50,648 nt of DNA from CAIUGU01 sp040080215 (GCA_040080215.1 JBEBIT010000019.1:1-50648), one strand, 5' to 3'; counted from the first letter of the stretch, positions 32,605 through 40,886 are shown. Made by a program: numbers and translations. Notes: generated by a model from the letters alone, not told the origin.

Positions 32605-32633
32605 TTGTACGCGCCCCGGCCGTTCGCTATAGT
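32605..32633 (+). promoter_or_regulatory. sigma-70 promoter of the desaturase gene
   Basis: TTGTAC (32605-32610), a 17-base spacer and TATAGT (32628-32633) make a good sigma-70 promoter. Transcription would start near 32640, about 30 bases before the GTG start. Confidence 0.75.
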
Positions 32634-32651
32634 GCGGCACGCTGTTTGCCT

Positions 32652-32665
32652 AACCTCTAGAGGTT
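32652..32665. promoter_or_regulatory. 14-bp perfect palindrome overlapping the desaturase ribosome site
   Basis: AACCTCTAGAGGTT is a perfect palindrome just downstream of the predicted transcription start. It contains the AGAGG ribosome site. It could be a repressor operator or, as RNA, a small hairpin that hides the ribosome site. Confidence 0.45.
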
Positions 32666-32670
32666 GATCC

Positions 32671-33846
32671 GTGAACCTAGATTTTTTGTATGGAATTCTT
32701 GGACTTGGCTTCTGGGGCTACGTCGTGGTCGCCGTCTGCATGGTGCAGTTCACCATCATGGGCGTCACGCTGTACCTGCACCGGGATGCTACGCACCGCA
32801 GTCTCGACCTGCACCCGGCGTTGCGCCATGTCTTCCGCCTCTGGCTCTGGATGAGCAGCGGCATGATCACGAAGGAATGGGTGTCGGTCCACCGCAAGCA
32901 CCATGCACGTTGCGAGACGCCTGACGATCCCCACAGCCCGGTGATCTTCGGCCTCAAGAAAGTGCTGCTGGAAGGCGCGGAGCTGTACCAGGTACAGGCG
33001 CGCAACGGCGACACGCTGGAGAAGTTCGGTCGTGGCACTCCGGACGACTGGCTGGAGCGCAACCTCTACGCGAAGCATCGCAACCTCGGCATCATCACCA
33101 TGGTCGTCCTCGACCTCCTGCTCTTCGGCGTGCCGGGCATCATCATCATCGCGATCCAGATGCTCGCGATGCCGTTGCTTGCAGCGGGAGTGATCAACGG
33201 GCTCGGCCACCACACCGGCTACCGCAACTACGAATGCCCGGATGCAGCGACCAACGTGCTGCCGTGGGGCTTCATCGTCGGCGGCGAAGAGCTGCACAAC
33301 AATCACCATGCGTTCCCGAGCTCGGCAAAGTTCTCGTCGCGCAGCTGGGAGTTCGACATCGGCTGGATGTGGATCCAGATACTGTCGTTTGTCGGCCTGG
33401 CGAAAGTCCTGCGCGTGGCTCCCAAGCCGGCCGTGGATCCTGCCAGCCACGTGAACCTCGAGACGGTTCGTGCCGTCATCGTGAACCGCATGCATGTGCT
33501 GCGCGCCTATACCAGCAACGTGACGCTGCCGGTTTTCAAGGCTGAGTTGCAGGCGGCGCGCGGCAACCTGACTCGCCGCGTCAAGACGCTGCTGGTCCGC
33601 CAGCCCGTGCTGCTCGATGACCAGTCGCACGCGAAACTCCGTGAGGTGCTCGCCAGCAACCAGATGCTGAAGACGGTGCATGATTTCCGCGAGCGCCTGC
33701 AGGTGCTGTGGAACGGCGGCCACATGAGCAACGACAAGCTGCTGCAGCATCTCAAGGAATGGATCGCCCAGGCCGAGGCCAGCGGCATCAAGGCGCTGCA
33801 GGATTTCGCGGCGTCCCTGCGCGGTTACGCCATGCAGTCGGCCTGA
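32671..33846 (+). CDS. membrane fatty acid (acyl) desaturase
   Basis: A 391-residue membrane di-iron desaturase. The three histidine boxes HRDATH, HRKHH and HNNHH are intact and spaced as in delta-9 acyl-CoA/acyl-lipid desaturases, between hydrophobic pairs near residues 10-30 and 145-172. A helical C-terminal extension of about 150 residues (after residue 245) is typical of gammaproteobacterial DesA-type proteins. It starts at GTG 32671, seven bases after AGAGG; no in-frame ATG is nearby. It would introduce a double bond into membrane acyl chains using oxygen. Confidence 0.9.
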   Translation: MNLDFLYGILGLGFWGYVVVAVCMVQFTIMGVTLYLHRDATHRSLDLHPALRHVFRLWLWMSSGMITKEWVSVHRKHHARCETPDDPHSPVIFGLKKVLLEGAELYQVQARNGDTLEKFGRGTPDDWLERNLYAKHRNLGIITMVVLDLLLFGVPGIIIIAIQMLAMPLLAAGVINGLGHHTGYRNYECPDAATNVLPWGFIVGGEELHNNHHAFPSSAKFSSRSWEFDIGWMWIQILSFVGLAKVLRVAPKPAVDPASHVNLETVRAVIVNRMHVLRAYTSNVTLPVFKAELQAARGNLTRRVKTLLVRQPVLLDDQSHAKLREVLASNQMLKTVHDFRERLQVLWNGGHMSNDKLLQHLKEWIAQAEASGIKALQDFAASLRGYAMQSA

Positions 33847-33872
33847 AAACCCTGGCCACTGTCCGCAAGGCT

Positions 33873-33902
33873 AAAAAAACCCGCCATTAGGCGGGTTTTT
33901 TT
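33873..33902. terminator. bidirectional rho-independent terminator
   Basis: A7-CCCGCC, loop ATTA, GGCGGG-T7 is a perfect 13-bp symmetric terminator. It ends the desaturase transcript rightward and the rpmBG transcript leftward. Confidence 0.95.
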
Positions 33903-33936
33903 ATAAGTCGGGATTCGCGTCCTTAAGACGAAGACC

Positions 33937-34092
33937 TTACTTGATCTTCGCTTCCTTGTAGACGACGTGCTTGCGGACCTTCGGGTCGTACTTCTTGATC
34001 TCGACCTTCTCGGGGTGCAGGCGCTTGTTCTTGGTCGTCGTGTAGAAGTGACCAGTGCCGGCGGAGGAAACGAGCTTGATCTTGTCGCGCAT
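33937..34092 (-). CDS. rpmG: 50S ribosomal protein L33
   Basis: A 51-residue ribosomal protein. Reading leftward gives MRDKIKLVSSAGTGHFYTT, then KNKRLHPEKVEIKKYDPKVR and a lysine-rich end. It is the type without zinc cysteines, as in most proteobacterial genomes. GGAG eight bases upstream supports ATG 34092. It follows rpmB by 14 bases in the usual rpmB-rpmG order. Confidence 0.96.
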   Translation of the reverse strand: MRDKIKLVSSAGTGHFYTTTKNKRLHPEKVEIKKYDPKVRKHVVYKEAKIK

Positions 34093-34106
34093 GGCTTAAC
34101 TCCGGT

Positions 34107-34343
34107 TCAGACCTTCACGCCTTCGGCGCGGAGGCGGGCAACGACCTTGTCGATGCCCTGCTTTTCGATGGTACGCAGGCCGCGCGTGGAGACGCGCAGG
34201 CTCACGAAGCGGCGCTCGCTCTCCATCCAGAAACGCTGCGTGTGCAGGTTGGGCAGGAAGCGGCGACGGCGCCTGTTATTGGCGTGCGACACGGTGTTAC
34301 CGGTCGTCGGGCCTTTGCCGGTCACCTGACAGACTCTCGACAT
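34107..34343 (-). CDS. rpmB: 50S ribosomal protein L28
   Basis: A 78-residue ribosomal protein beginning MSRVCQVTGKGPTTGNTVSHA and containing NNRRRRRFLPNLHTQRFW, as in E. coli L28 (78 residues). First gene of rpmBG. A small hairpin, GTCCC-GTT-GGGAC (34377-34389), lies in its leader. Confidence 0.97.
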   Translation of the reverse strand: MSRVCQVTGKGPTTGNTVSHANNRRRRRFLPNLHTQRFWMESERRFVSLRVSTRGLRTIEKQGIDKVVARLRAEGVKV

Positions 34344-34420
34344 GATTACATCCTTCGGTCCGAAATGGGGCGGCGGGTCCCGTTGGGACGGGTCAGCCGG
34401 CCTCGAAAAAGCAGTCGCGC

Positions 34421-34449
34421 TTTATACCAGCGCGGCCCGCGCTGGGCAA
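34421..34449 (-). promoter_or_regulatory. rpmBG promoter with a palindromic spacer
   Basis: On the minus strand TTGCCC (34449-34444), a 17-base spacer and TATAAA (34426-34421) form a strong sigma-70 promoter. The spacer lies within a perfect inverted repeat, CCAGCGCG-GCC-CGCGCTGG (34427-34445), which reaches two bases into the -35 element. Confidence 0.75.
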
Positions 34450-34492
34450 GGCCGGAGGCGGGCAAAGTCGTGTCCGACCCCCGAATCCGCCC

Positions 34493-35167
34493 CTAGAGCA
34501 GGCCCCGTTCCGCGAAGGATTCGCAGGACCCGTCCCCCACGACAATGTGGTCGAGGACCCGGATATCGACCAGCCCCAGGGCGTCTTTCAGGCGCTGGGT
34601 GATGATTTCATCTGCCTGGCTAGGCTCGGCCACGCCGGAGGGGTGGTTATGCGCCAGGATGACCGCAGCCGCGTTCCTGGCCAGGGCGTGCTTGACCACT
34701 TCCCGGGGATGGACGCTGGCGCCATCCAGCGTCCCCCTGAACAGCTCCTCGAAGCCGGTCACCCGGTTGCGGTTGTCCAGATAGACGCAGCAGAAGACTT
34801 CATGGGTCAGGTCCCTGAGGCGCATCTGCAGGAACTCCCTCGTGGCCCTCGGGTTGGCCAGGACGCACCCGGCCTGCATCCGTTCCTGGTAGTGGCGGCG
34901 GGCGAGTTCCAGCGCGGCCTGCAACTTTGCGAAGCGGGCCGGGCCCAGGCCGGGCGTGGCGCATGCGCGTTCGGGATCGGCACAAAGCAGACCCCGCAGG
35001 GATTGAAACTCGACCAGCAGGTGCCTGGCGACATCCACGGCGCTGCGTCCCCGGGTGCCGGTCTGCAGCAGCACGGCGAGCAACTCCGCTTCGCTCAGTA
35101 CGGCGACGCCGCGCGCCAGCAATTTTTCGCGGGGTCGTTCTTCGCTCGGCCAATCGCGGATGGACAT
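34493..35167 (-). CDS. radC: RadC family JAB/MPN-domain protein
   Basis: A 224-residue protein. A helix-hairpin-helix-like N-terminal part (MSIRDWPSEERPREKLLARG; ATPGLGPARFAKLQAALELARR) is followed by a JAMM metalloprotease-like domain with HNHPSGVAEPSQAD. It resembles E. coli RadC (222 residues), whose once-claimed recombination role is not supported. The start at 35167 matches the family; the frame stays open far upstream antisense to coaBC. It is usually found, as here, next to rpmBG and coaBC. Confidence 0.92.
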   Translation of the reverse strand: MSIRDWPSEERPREKLLARGVAVLSEAELLAVLLQTGTRGRSAVDVARHLLVEFQSLRGLLCADPERACATPGLGPARFAKLQAALELARRHYQERMQAGCVLANPRATREFLQMRLRDLTHEVFCCVYLDNRNRVTGFEELFRGTLDGASVHPREVVKHALARNAAAVILAHNHPSGVAEPSQADEIITQRLKDALGLVDIRVLDHIVVGDGSCESFAERGLL

Positions 35168-35356
35168 GCCCTTGCCTGCCTCTGGAACAGTGGCCTCCAT
35201 TCTGCTTGCCCGTCCGGGCCAGCCTACAGTCGAATAACTGGTGCGAACGCAGCGAAAGGCGCTCGCTGGTGAGAGGCAGTGCACATATAGCCTGCGGATA
35301 TGAACATGCAGCCCAACGCGTTTGCCGTGGTTTGGGCGGATGTCCATAATGCAGCC

Positions 35357-36613
35357 ATGAATGCAGTCTCTCCCGAAGCCCGACCGCAACGAGTCCTGCT
35401 GGGTGTCAGCGGTGGCATTGCCGCCTACAAGACGCCCGATCTGGTCCGCCGGCTCGTAGAGAGAGGTGCCGAGGTGCAGGTCGTGATGACGCCGGGCGCG
35501 CTCGAGTTCGTCACTGCACACACCTTCCAGGCTGTCTCGGGTCGCCCCGTCAGGACGGATCTGTGGGATTCCGCTGCCGAGGCCGCGATGGGCCACATTG
35601 AACTCGCCCGCTGGGCCGATGCCGTGGTGATTGCCCCGGCGACGGCGGACTTCATTGCGCGTCTCGCGCACGGTCTCGCCGACGATCTGCTGTCCACCTT
35701 GTGTCTTGCCACCAGCGCGCCGATCACGCTGGCCCCGGCGATGAATCGCCTGATGTGGAGCAATCCGGCGACCCAGTCCAATGTGCGCTTGCTTGAAAGC
35801 CGGGGCATCACGCTGCTCGGGCCCGCAGTGGGCGAGCAGGCCTGCGGTGAAATCGGAGCGGGCCGCATGATGGAACCCCGTGAAATTGCGGATACGGTGT
35901 TGTCGCGCCAGTCCCTGGCCGGCGCCATGTCCGGCCTCAAGGTGGTCGTCACCGCCGGGCCGACCCGCGAGCGGATCGACCCGGTACGCTTCTTGAGCAA
36001 CCGCAGTTCCGGAAAGATGGGTTATGCCGTTGCGACTGCTGCCCGCGATGCGGGCGCGAAGGTGGTGTTGGTCAGCGGTCCGGTGAACATTTCGCCTCCG
36101 CCGGGTACCACGGTCGTGAACGTGGAAACGGCTGAGCAGATGCTTGATGCCGTCCGCAGTCACGTGATCGGTGCTGACATTTTCATCGCTGCCGCTGCCG
36201 TGTCCGATTACAAAGCGGCACAGCCTTCCAGCAAGAAGATCAAGAAGACGCAGGACGCGCTCACGATCGCGCTGGCCCGGACACCCGACGTGCTGGGTAC
36301 CGTGGCTCGCTCCGACAACCGACCCTTCCTCGTCGGCTTTGCCGCCGAGACGGAAGACGTCGAGCGCAATGCGCTCGCGAAGATGGAGTCCAAGCGCCTG
36401 GAGATGATCGCAGCCAACCGCGTTGGCGACGGGCTGGGCTTCGATCAGGACGACAACGCGCTGACGGTGTACTGGCAAGGCGGCAAGCAGGAACTGGCAC
36501 TGACGTCGAAGGCGGACCTCGCGCGACAACTGATTGCGGTCGTCGCAACTCGCTACGCGGAACGCGAAGCGACCGGCGAACCTGCGGACTCCCAGAACCG
36601 TGTCGGCAGCTGA
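35357..36613 (+). CDS. coaBC: bifunctional phosphopantothenoylcysteine decarboxylase/synthase (CoaBC)
   Basis: A 418-residue fusion enzyme for two steps of CoA synthesis. The CoaC half binds FMN (LLGVSGGIAAYKTPDL, APATADFIARLAHG), with the PAMN motif in LAPAMNRLMW and the catalytic Cys in GEQACGEIGAGRM. The CoaB half has VVTAGPTRERIDPVRFLSNRSSGKMG, AAAVSDYKAA and the KxKK substrate loop (KKIKK). ATG 35357 matches the family start, although the ribosome site is poor. dut overlaps its end. Confidence 0.96.
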   Translation: MNAVSPEARPQRVLLGVSGGIAAYKTPDLVRRLVERGAEVQVVMTPGALEFVTAHTFQAVSGRPVRTDLWDSAAEAAMGHIELARWADAVVIAPATADFIARLAHGLADDLLSTLCLATSAPITLAPAMNRLMWSNPATQSNVRLLESRGITLLGPAVGEQACGEIGAGRMMEPREIADTVLSRQSLAGAMSGLKVVVTAGPTRERIDPVRFLSNRSSGKMGYAVATAARDAGAKVVLVSGPVNISPPPGTTVVNVETAEQMLDAVRSHVIGADIFIAAAAVSDYKAAQPSSKKIKKTQDALTIALARTPDVLGTVARSDNRPFLVGFAAETEDVERNALAKMESKRLEMIAANRVGDGLGFDQDDNALTVYWQGGKQELALTSKADLARQLIAVVATRYAEREATGEPADSQNRVGS

Positions 36614-37097
36614 CGCGGCTGCCTTTCCCGCCGACCGGCCCCGGCGCCGGCTTGAAGTCCGGATTCTCGACCCCCGGATCGGCCAGTCGTTGCCTTTGCC
36701 GGCCTATGCCACGGAAGGATCGGCGGGTCTCGATCTACGCGCCTGCATCGATGCCCCGCTGGTCCTGGTTCCAGGCGCAACCCAGCTGATCCCCACTGGC
36801 CTCGCCATCCACATCGCGGATCCGGGCCTCGCCGCCGTGGTGTTGCCGCGTTCAGGCCTCGGGCACAAGCACGGCATCGTGCTCGGCAACCTTGTCGGCC
36901 TCATCGATTCGGATTACCAGGGGCAACTGTTCGTGTCGTGCTGGAATCGCGGGCAGACGGCATTCACGATCGAACCCGGCGAGCGCATCGCGCAGCTCGT
37001 GATCGTGCCGGTGGTCCAGGTGGAATTCGACGTCGTGGATGCATTCACTGCATCGGAGCGGGGCGCCGGCGGGTTCGGGAGTTCCGGACGGAGCTGA
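36600..37097 (+). CDS. dut: dUTP diphosphatase (dUTPase)
   Basis: A 165-residue trimeric dUTPase that makes dUMP and keeps uracil out of DNA. The five motifs are visible, including TEGSAGLDLRA, LPRSGLGHKHG, NLVGLIDSDYQGQL, PGERIAQLVI and the glycine-rich tail ERGAGGFGSSG. The start is inferred as GTG 36600, 14 bases inside coaBC; the upstream ATG-like start at 36534 seems too long. Tight overlap with coaBC suggests coupled translation. Confidence 0.94.
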   Translation: MSAADAAAFPADRPRRRLEVRILDPRIGQSLPLPAYATEGSAGLDLRACIDAPLVLVPGATQLIPTGLAIHIADPGLAAVVLPRSGLGHKHGIVLGNLVGLIDSDYQGQLFVSCWNRGQTAFTIEPGERIAQLVIVPVVQVEFDVVDAFTASERGAGGFGSSGRS

Positions 37098-37127
37098 GCC
37101 CGGGGGCGAAACGCGGCGCTCGGCGGG

Positions 37128-37790
37128 CTAGTGAAGGCCCTTCAACTGCTTGAACCGGGCGATGTCCCGCGTGAATTCGGCCTTCAGCTGTTCCTGCTCT
37201 GCCAGCTTCGAGACAATGCTTTTCTGGTAGGTCTGCATGCTGCGGACCGTGTTCACCATGTCCTCGGCAAGATGGTCCGGCAGCGGCAGTGCCTCCGGGT
37301 CATCGCTGTAGGGACGGAACCGTGCAACCTGGTCCTGCAATTTCGCCTGGCGATCGCGCATCGCGACCATGTTCTGCTTGGTCACGTTGACCTGGGCTTC
37401 CAGCAATTCAAGCCGCTGGTTGCGTAGCCGCTCGATGTCTTCCACCGACAGGTAGGTGTCGATCAGCATGCGGTCCCGAAGGGCACGCTCGTCGCGCTGT
37501 TTGCGGGCGATGGCTTCCTGGGCCTCGGCCTTGATCCTGGTTGCCCGGGTCTGCTCGCCTTCGATCACTCGCAGGACAGTGCCGCGGTCGTTCAGCACCT
37601 GCGTATCGCGGCCCATGCATTCCGGGGGCTGGCTGTCGCCGAAATGGGCTTGGCCGTTGGTGTCGACACAACGGAATACGGATTCGCCCCCCGACTTCTT
37701 GGGGGCGGAGGACTGGCGTGATTGCGGCAACGCGGCAGTACTCACCAGCACCGCAGCAATCAGCAACGTCGTCGAGCGCAACAGACCCAT
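37128..37790 (-). CDS. exported DUF4124-like coiled-coil protein
   Basis: A 220-residue protein from ATG 37790, with GAGG five bases upstream and a signal peptide (MGLLRSTTLLIAAVLVSTAALPQ). The segment ESVFRCVDTNGQAHFGDSQPPEC resembles the DUF4124 beta-domain. The rest is charged helix, mostly coiled coil, with no catalytic motif. An in-frame GTG at 37886 overlaps the pyrE TGA as GTGA and would add 32 residues ahead of the signal; this coupling-type start is an alternative. Its function is unknown. Confidence 0.72.
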   Translation of the reverse strand: MGLLRSTTLLIAAVLVSTAALPQSRQSSAPKKSGGESVFRCVDTNGQAHFGDSQPPECMGRDTQVLNDRGTVLRVIEGEQTRATRIKAEAQEAIARKQRDERALRDRMLIDTYLSVEDIERLRNQRLELLEAQVNVTKQNMVAMRDRQAKLQDQVARFRPYSDDPEALPLPDHLAEDMVNTVRSMQTYQKSIVSKLAEQEQLKAEFTRDIARFKQLKGLH

Positions 37791-37882
37791 TCCCACCTCG
37801 GTATCCACCCGTGGCCCGCGGCCATTCTGCCGCAGGTCCGCCCGGGTCTTCCAGCCATCCTTGAGCCAGCCTTTCGGTGCCT

Positions 37883-38530
37883 TCACGCTGCGGACGTTAT
37901 CCCATATTGCTCGCGATAACTTCGAACTGCCGCAAGTTGCGCAGAATTCCCGGTGGTCTCCAGGAACGAAATCAGGTCGCCGAGCTTCAGGATGCTGACC
38001 ACCGGCAGGCCGAACAGCTCCTCGACCTCCTGGACCGCCGATTTGGGACCCTGCCCCCGTTCCTGCCGGTCCAGCGCGATGAGTACCCCAGCGGGCGTCG
38101 CCCCGGCCTTGGCGATAATGTCGACGGATTCACGGATGGCGGTCCCGGCCGTCATGACGTCGTCGATGATGAGGACGCGGCCGGACAAGGGGGCGCCCAC
38201 GATGTTGCCCCCTTCCCCGTGGTCCTTGGCCTCCTTCCGGTTGAAGGCCCAGGGCAGGCTGCGTCCGTGGCCGTCGGCGAGCGAAGCCGCAGTGACGGTG
38301 ACGAGCGGGATCCCCTTGTAGGCCGGACCGAACAACATGTCGAACGCAATGTCGCTCGAAGCGACCGCCCCTGCATAGAACCGTCCGAGTTCGGCAATGG
38401 CCCGGCCCGTGTTGAACAGTCCGGCGTTGAAGAAGTAGGGACTCTGGCGCCCGGACTTGAGCGTGAACGCTCCGAAGCGCAGGACACCGAGTTCGAGACA
38501 GAGGGAGATGAAGGCTTGGGGGTTGGGCAT
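37883..38530 (-). CDS. pyrE: orotate phosphoribosyltransferase
   Basis: A 215-residue enzyme that joins orotate to PRPP to make OMP in pyrimidine synthesis. GVLRFGAFTLKSGRQSPYFFNAGLFNTG and the PRPP loop VLIIDDVMTAGTAIRE are diagnostic, and FGPAYKGIPL is the catalytic-lysine region. Length matches E. coli PyrE (213). Followed without a gap by the coiled-coil gene. Confidence 0.96.
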   Translation of the reverse strand: MPNPQAFISLCLELGVLRFGAFTLKSGRQSPYFFNAGLFNTGRAIAELGRFYAGAVASSDIAFDMLFGPAYKGIPLVTVTAASLADGHGRSLPWAFNRKEAKDHGEGGNIVGAPLSGRVLIIDDVMTAGTAIRESVDIIAKAGATPAGVLIALDRQERGQGPKSAVQEVEELFGLPVVSILKLGDLISFLETTGNSAQLAAVRSYREQYGITSAA

Positions 38531-38670
38531 GGTTTACGGGAACGCAGTTGTACCGAACCGGGCGGCGCGCACTTTACCAGTTTGATGGAAAAGTCTGCCC
38601 CTGTCTTTTTGCACCGGGCTGAGCGTCCGCTTGAGGGGCAATGCGCGCGCCAGCTCTCGCCGACCACCGC

Positions 38671-38676
38671 TATACT
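38671..38676 (+). promoter_or_regulatory. -10 element of the ampG-like gene
   Basis: TATACT matches the -10 consensus, but no good -35 lies 16-18 bases upstream. A start near 38683 would give a 41-base leader and fits the TTG start at 38724. Confidence 0.4.
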
Positions 38677-38723
38677 CGCCGCGCCAGAAGCCGCAATTGC
38701 ACCAACAGAAGGACGTCAGACCG

Positions 38724-40067
38724 TTGAGTTCCGAAGACCGGTTGCCGGAATCCGCCGGGTGGCGACGTCTTGTGCCTGCCCCCGCGCGCCCGTACGTCGA
38801 AGCTGCCCCGCTCGGCGCGCTGTTCCTCGGAATTTCCTCCGGCTTTCCGTTCGCGATGATCGCGGCGACGCTGACATCGCGCCTCGCGCAGGATGGTATC
38901 GAGAAGCGGACGATCACCGCATTCTCGCTTGCCTTCCTGGTCTACAACTTCAAGTGGCTGTGGGCCTGGGTCGTCGATGGCGTGCGTCTGCCGATCATCG
39001 GCCGGCTTGGCCAGCGCGTGTCGTGGTTGCTGTTCGCAGGCGTCCTCGTGATCGCCGCAGTCATCAACCTGGCCCTTGTCGATCCGAAGGCGCACCTCAT
39101 GGCGACGGTGTGGGCCGCGATTCTCGTGGCGATGGCCGGCGCGACGTATGACATTGTCATCGATGCCTATCGCATCGAATCGCTCGAACCACGCCAGCTA
39201 GGTGCCGGTTCCGGCATGTCCCAGTACGGCTGGCGCATCGGGTCGGTGGTTGCAGCATCGCTCGCCCTGGTGGTGGCCGCTCGTTTCGATTGGCACGTTG
39301 CTTACCTCGTGTGTGCCGCCCTCGCGTTGCCCGCCATGGCAGTGGGACTGATCCTTGGTGAACCGGCCAGGCATCGTGAACCCACGACCCGGCAGGGACT
39401 GAACGCCGTGTGGCATGCCATTGTCGAGCCGCTTGCGGAGTTCCTGCGGCGCAAGGGTGCGATGCTCGTGCTCCTCTTCATCCTGTTGCACAAGATCGGC
39501 GATACGCTCGCCAATCTCACCGTCAGGCTGCTGTTCGAGGACCTGAACTTCACCAACGACGAGATTGCGCTCTTCGACGTGGGCTTCGGTTTCTGGGGTT
39601 ACCTCGTGGGGATCTTCCTGGGTGGCCTGCTCTACGCGCGCGCGGGGCTCAAGAACTCCGTGCTGGTGAGCCTGATCCTGATGGCCGTCTCCAATGTGAG
39701 CTTCGCGTGGTTGGCCGCAACGGGTCATTCCAACTGGGGCATGGCGGGCGCGATCGGCTTCGAGAACCTGTCGAGTGGCATCGGCGGCGTAACCGTCGTG
39801 GCCTACTTCTCGGCCCTATGCGATCTGCGTTACACCGCGAGCCAGTACGCGCTGATCTCTGCGGCCACCAGCATGGTCGGCCGGCTCGTGACCGGAACCT
39901 CCGCGGGCGCGCTGGTCGAGCAGTTCGGCTACGTGAACTTCTATCTGTTCACCACGGCAGTGGCGCTGCCGGGCATCGTGTTGTTCTGGTTCATGATGCG
40001 CGCCGGATTGATCGATGCCTCGGTCGGCACGGCTGCGACGACACCGAGTGCTGGCGACGCTCGCTGA
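38724..40067 (+). CDS. ampG: AmpG-type muropeptide MFS permease
   Basis: A 447-residue transporter with about 12 spans. PLGALFLGISSGFPFAMIAATL, LVYNFKWLWAWVVDGV, AGATYDIVIDAYRIESLEPRQLGAGSG and YGWRIGSVVAASLAL follow the AmpG pattern; AmpG imports anhydro-muropeptides for cell-wall recycling. The start is inferred as TTG 38724, since AAGGA stands ten bases upstream and a TATACT -10 precedes it; the ORF opens earlier at 38631. The C-terminus lacks the extra spans of some AmpGs. Confidence 0.85.
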   Translation: MSSEDRLPESAGWRRLVPAPARPYVEAAPLGALFLGISSGFPFAMIAATLTSRLAQDGIEKRTITAFSLAFLVYNFKWLWAWVVDGVRLPIIGRLGQRVSWLLFAGVLVIAAVINLALVDPKAHLMATVWAAILVAMAGATYDIVIDAYRIESLEPRQLGAGSGMSQYGWRIGSVVAASLALVVAARFDWHVAYLVCAALALPAMAVGLILGEPARHREPTTRQGLNAVWHAIVEPLAEFLRRKGAMLVLLFILLHKIGDTLANLTVRLLFEDLNFTNDEIALFDVGFGFWGYLVGIFLGGLLYARAGLKNSVLVSLILMAVSNVSFAWLAATGHSNWGMAGAIGFENLSSGIGGVTVVAYFSALCDLRYTASQYALISAATSMVGRLVTGTSAGALVEQFGYVNFYLFTTAVALPGIVLFWFMMRAGLIDASVGTAATTPSAGDAR

Positions 40068-40075
40068 CCGGGCAG

Positions 40076-40447
40076 ATGATGAGCGGCAACCACGTGCTGT
40101 GCCGGTTCGATGACCTCGCCGATCCCGGTTCTCTCGCCGTGTCGATCGGCGCAGGAGCCTGGCCACTGCGGGCCTTCGTGGTGAGGCGGGGAACGCAGGC
40201 GTTTGCCTACGTGAATCGCTGTCCGCATGCAGGTCATCCGCTTGACTGGTTGCCCGATCGCTTCCTGAATGCGGATGAATCGCTGATCCAGTGCGCTTCG
40301 CACGGCGCGTTGTTCACGTTTGAGTCCGGCCACTGCGTCGTTGGCCCTTGCGCAGGCAAGCACCTCCTTGCGATCGAGGTGCAGATCGTCGCGGGCAACG
40401 TGGTGCTCAAGGAAGATCCGGAAGCACTTGCACAGCGCTTCGGGTGA
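40076..40447 (+). CDS. small Rieske [2Fe-2S] protein
   Basis: A 123-residue soluble ferredoxin-like protein with one Rieske domain. CPH (49-51) and CASH (73-76) supply the two Cys and two His ligands; the loop between them is somewhat long (LDWLPDRFLNADESLIQ). It resembles stand-alone Rieske proteins that pass electrons in oxygenase or nitrite-reductase systems. Starts at ATG 40076 or 40079, eight bases after ampG, so co-transcription is likely, though no functional link is known. Confidence 0.85.
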   Translation: MMSGNHVLCRFDDLADPGSLAVSIGAGAWPLRAFVVRRGTQAFAYVNRCPHAGHPLDWLPDRFLNADESLIQCASHGALFTFESGHCVVGPCAGKHLLAIEVQIVAGNVVLKEDPEALAQRFG

Positions 40448-40469
40448 CAGGCCGGTTCAGCAGGCCGAT

Positions 40470-40811
40470 TCAGTGCGAGCGGTCTTCCGGAAACTGCGGC
40501 CATTCCGAGTAGCCGCTCGCTTCATTGCGATCGAGGAACTCGAGCGGACCCGCCCACTGCGTCTGCGACTGTGAATCGCTCTGCTGCTCGAAGTCCTCGG
40601 GTTCGATATCGACGGAGCCGGTCCAGTCTTCCGGCGCATCGGCGGCGAGGAAGTCCTGGTCGTACCAGGAGTCCGCGTCGAACTCCTCCAGCGTGCCGTC
40701 GAAGTGCTGTACTTCAATCGTGCCGTCATCACGATCGATCGCGACAACCTCGAAGAGCGTACCGCCCCGCCGCTGGTACCACTCGCCGATGACGGGAGTC
40801 AGTGCAGTCAT
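40470..40811 (-). CDS. conserved acidic protein (DUF6763-like)
   Basis: A 113-residue acidic protein from ATG 40811, with GGAGGGG six bases upstream. The first 50 residues (TPVIGEWYQRRGGTLFEVVAIDRDDGTIEVQHFDGTLEEFDADSWY) form a small beta-rich domain conserved in gammaproteobacteria; I believe it is DUF6763, from memory. The C-terminal half is low-complexity and Asp/Glu/Gln-rich. Function unknown. Confidence 0.7.
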   Translation of the reverse strand: MTALTPVIGEWYQRRGGTLFEVVAIDRDDGTIEVQHFDGTLEEFDADSWYDQDFLAADAPEDWTGSVDIEPEDFEQQSDSQSQTQWAGPLEFLDRNEASGYSEWPQFPEDRSH

Positions 40812-40870
40812 GATGCCCCTCCATTCCCACCGAAGTCGCTGATGCGGACTGGTCAATCAGAGGTTGTCTT

Positions 40871-40886
40871 GGACTACTTGTAGTCC
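40871..40886. other. tight inverted repeat between trmB and the DUF6763-like gene
   Basis: GGACTAC-TT-GTAGTCC is a perfect 7-bp hairpin in the 155-base gap, with no T-run after it. It may be a processing or attenuation site. Nothing else was seen in the gap. Confidence 0.3.

Noticed and set aside
32601..32627. FabR/DesT-type operator upstream of the desaturase
   Set aside because: Only a TGTACGC half-site is present, with no inverted partner, so no regulator is named.
35168..36529. 450-residue upstream extension of the RadC frame
   Set aside because: It runs antisense through coaBC, and RadC homology begins at 35167 with the expected length.
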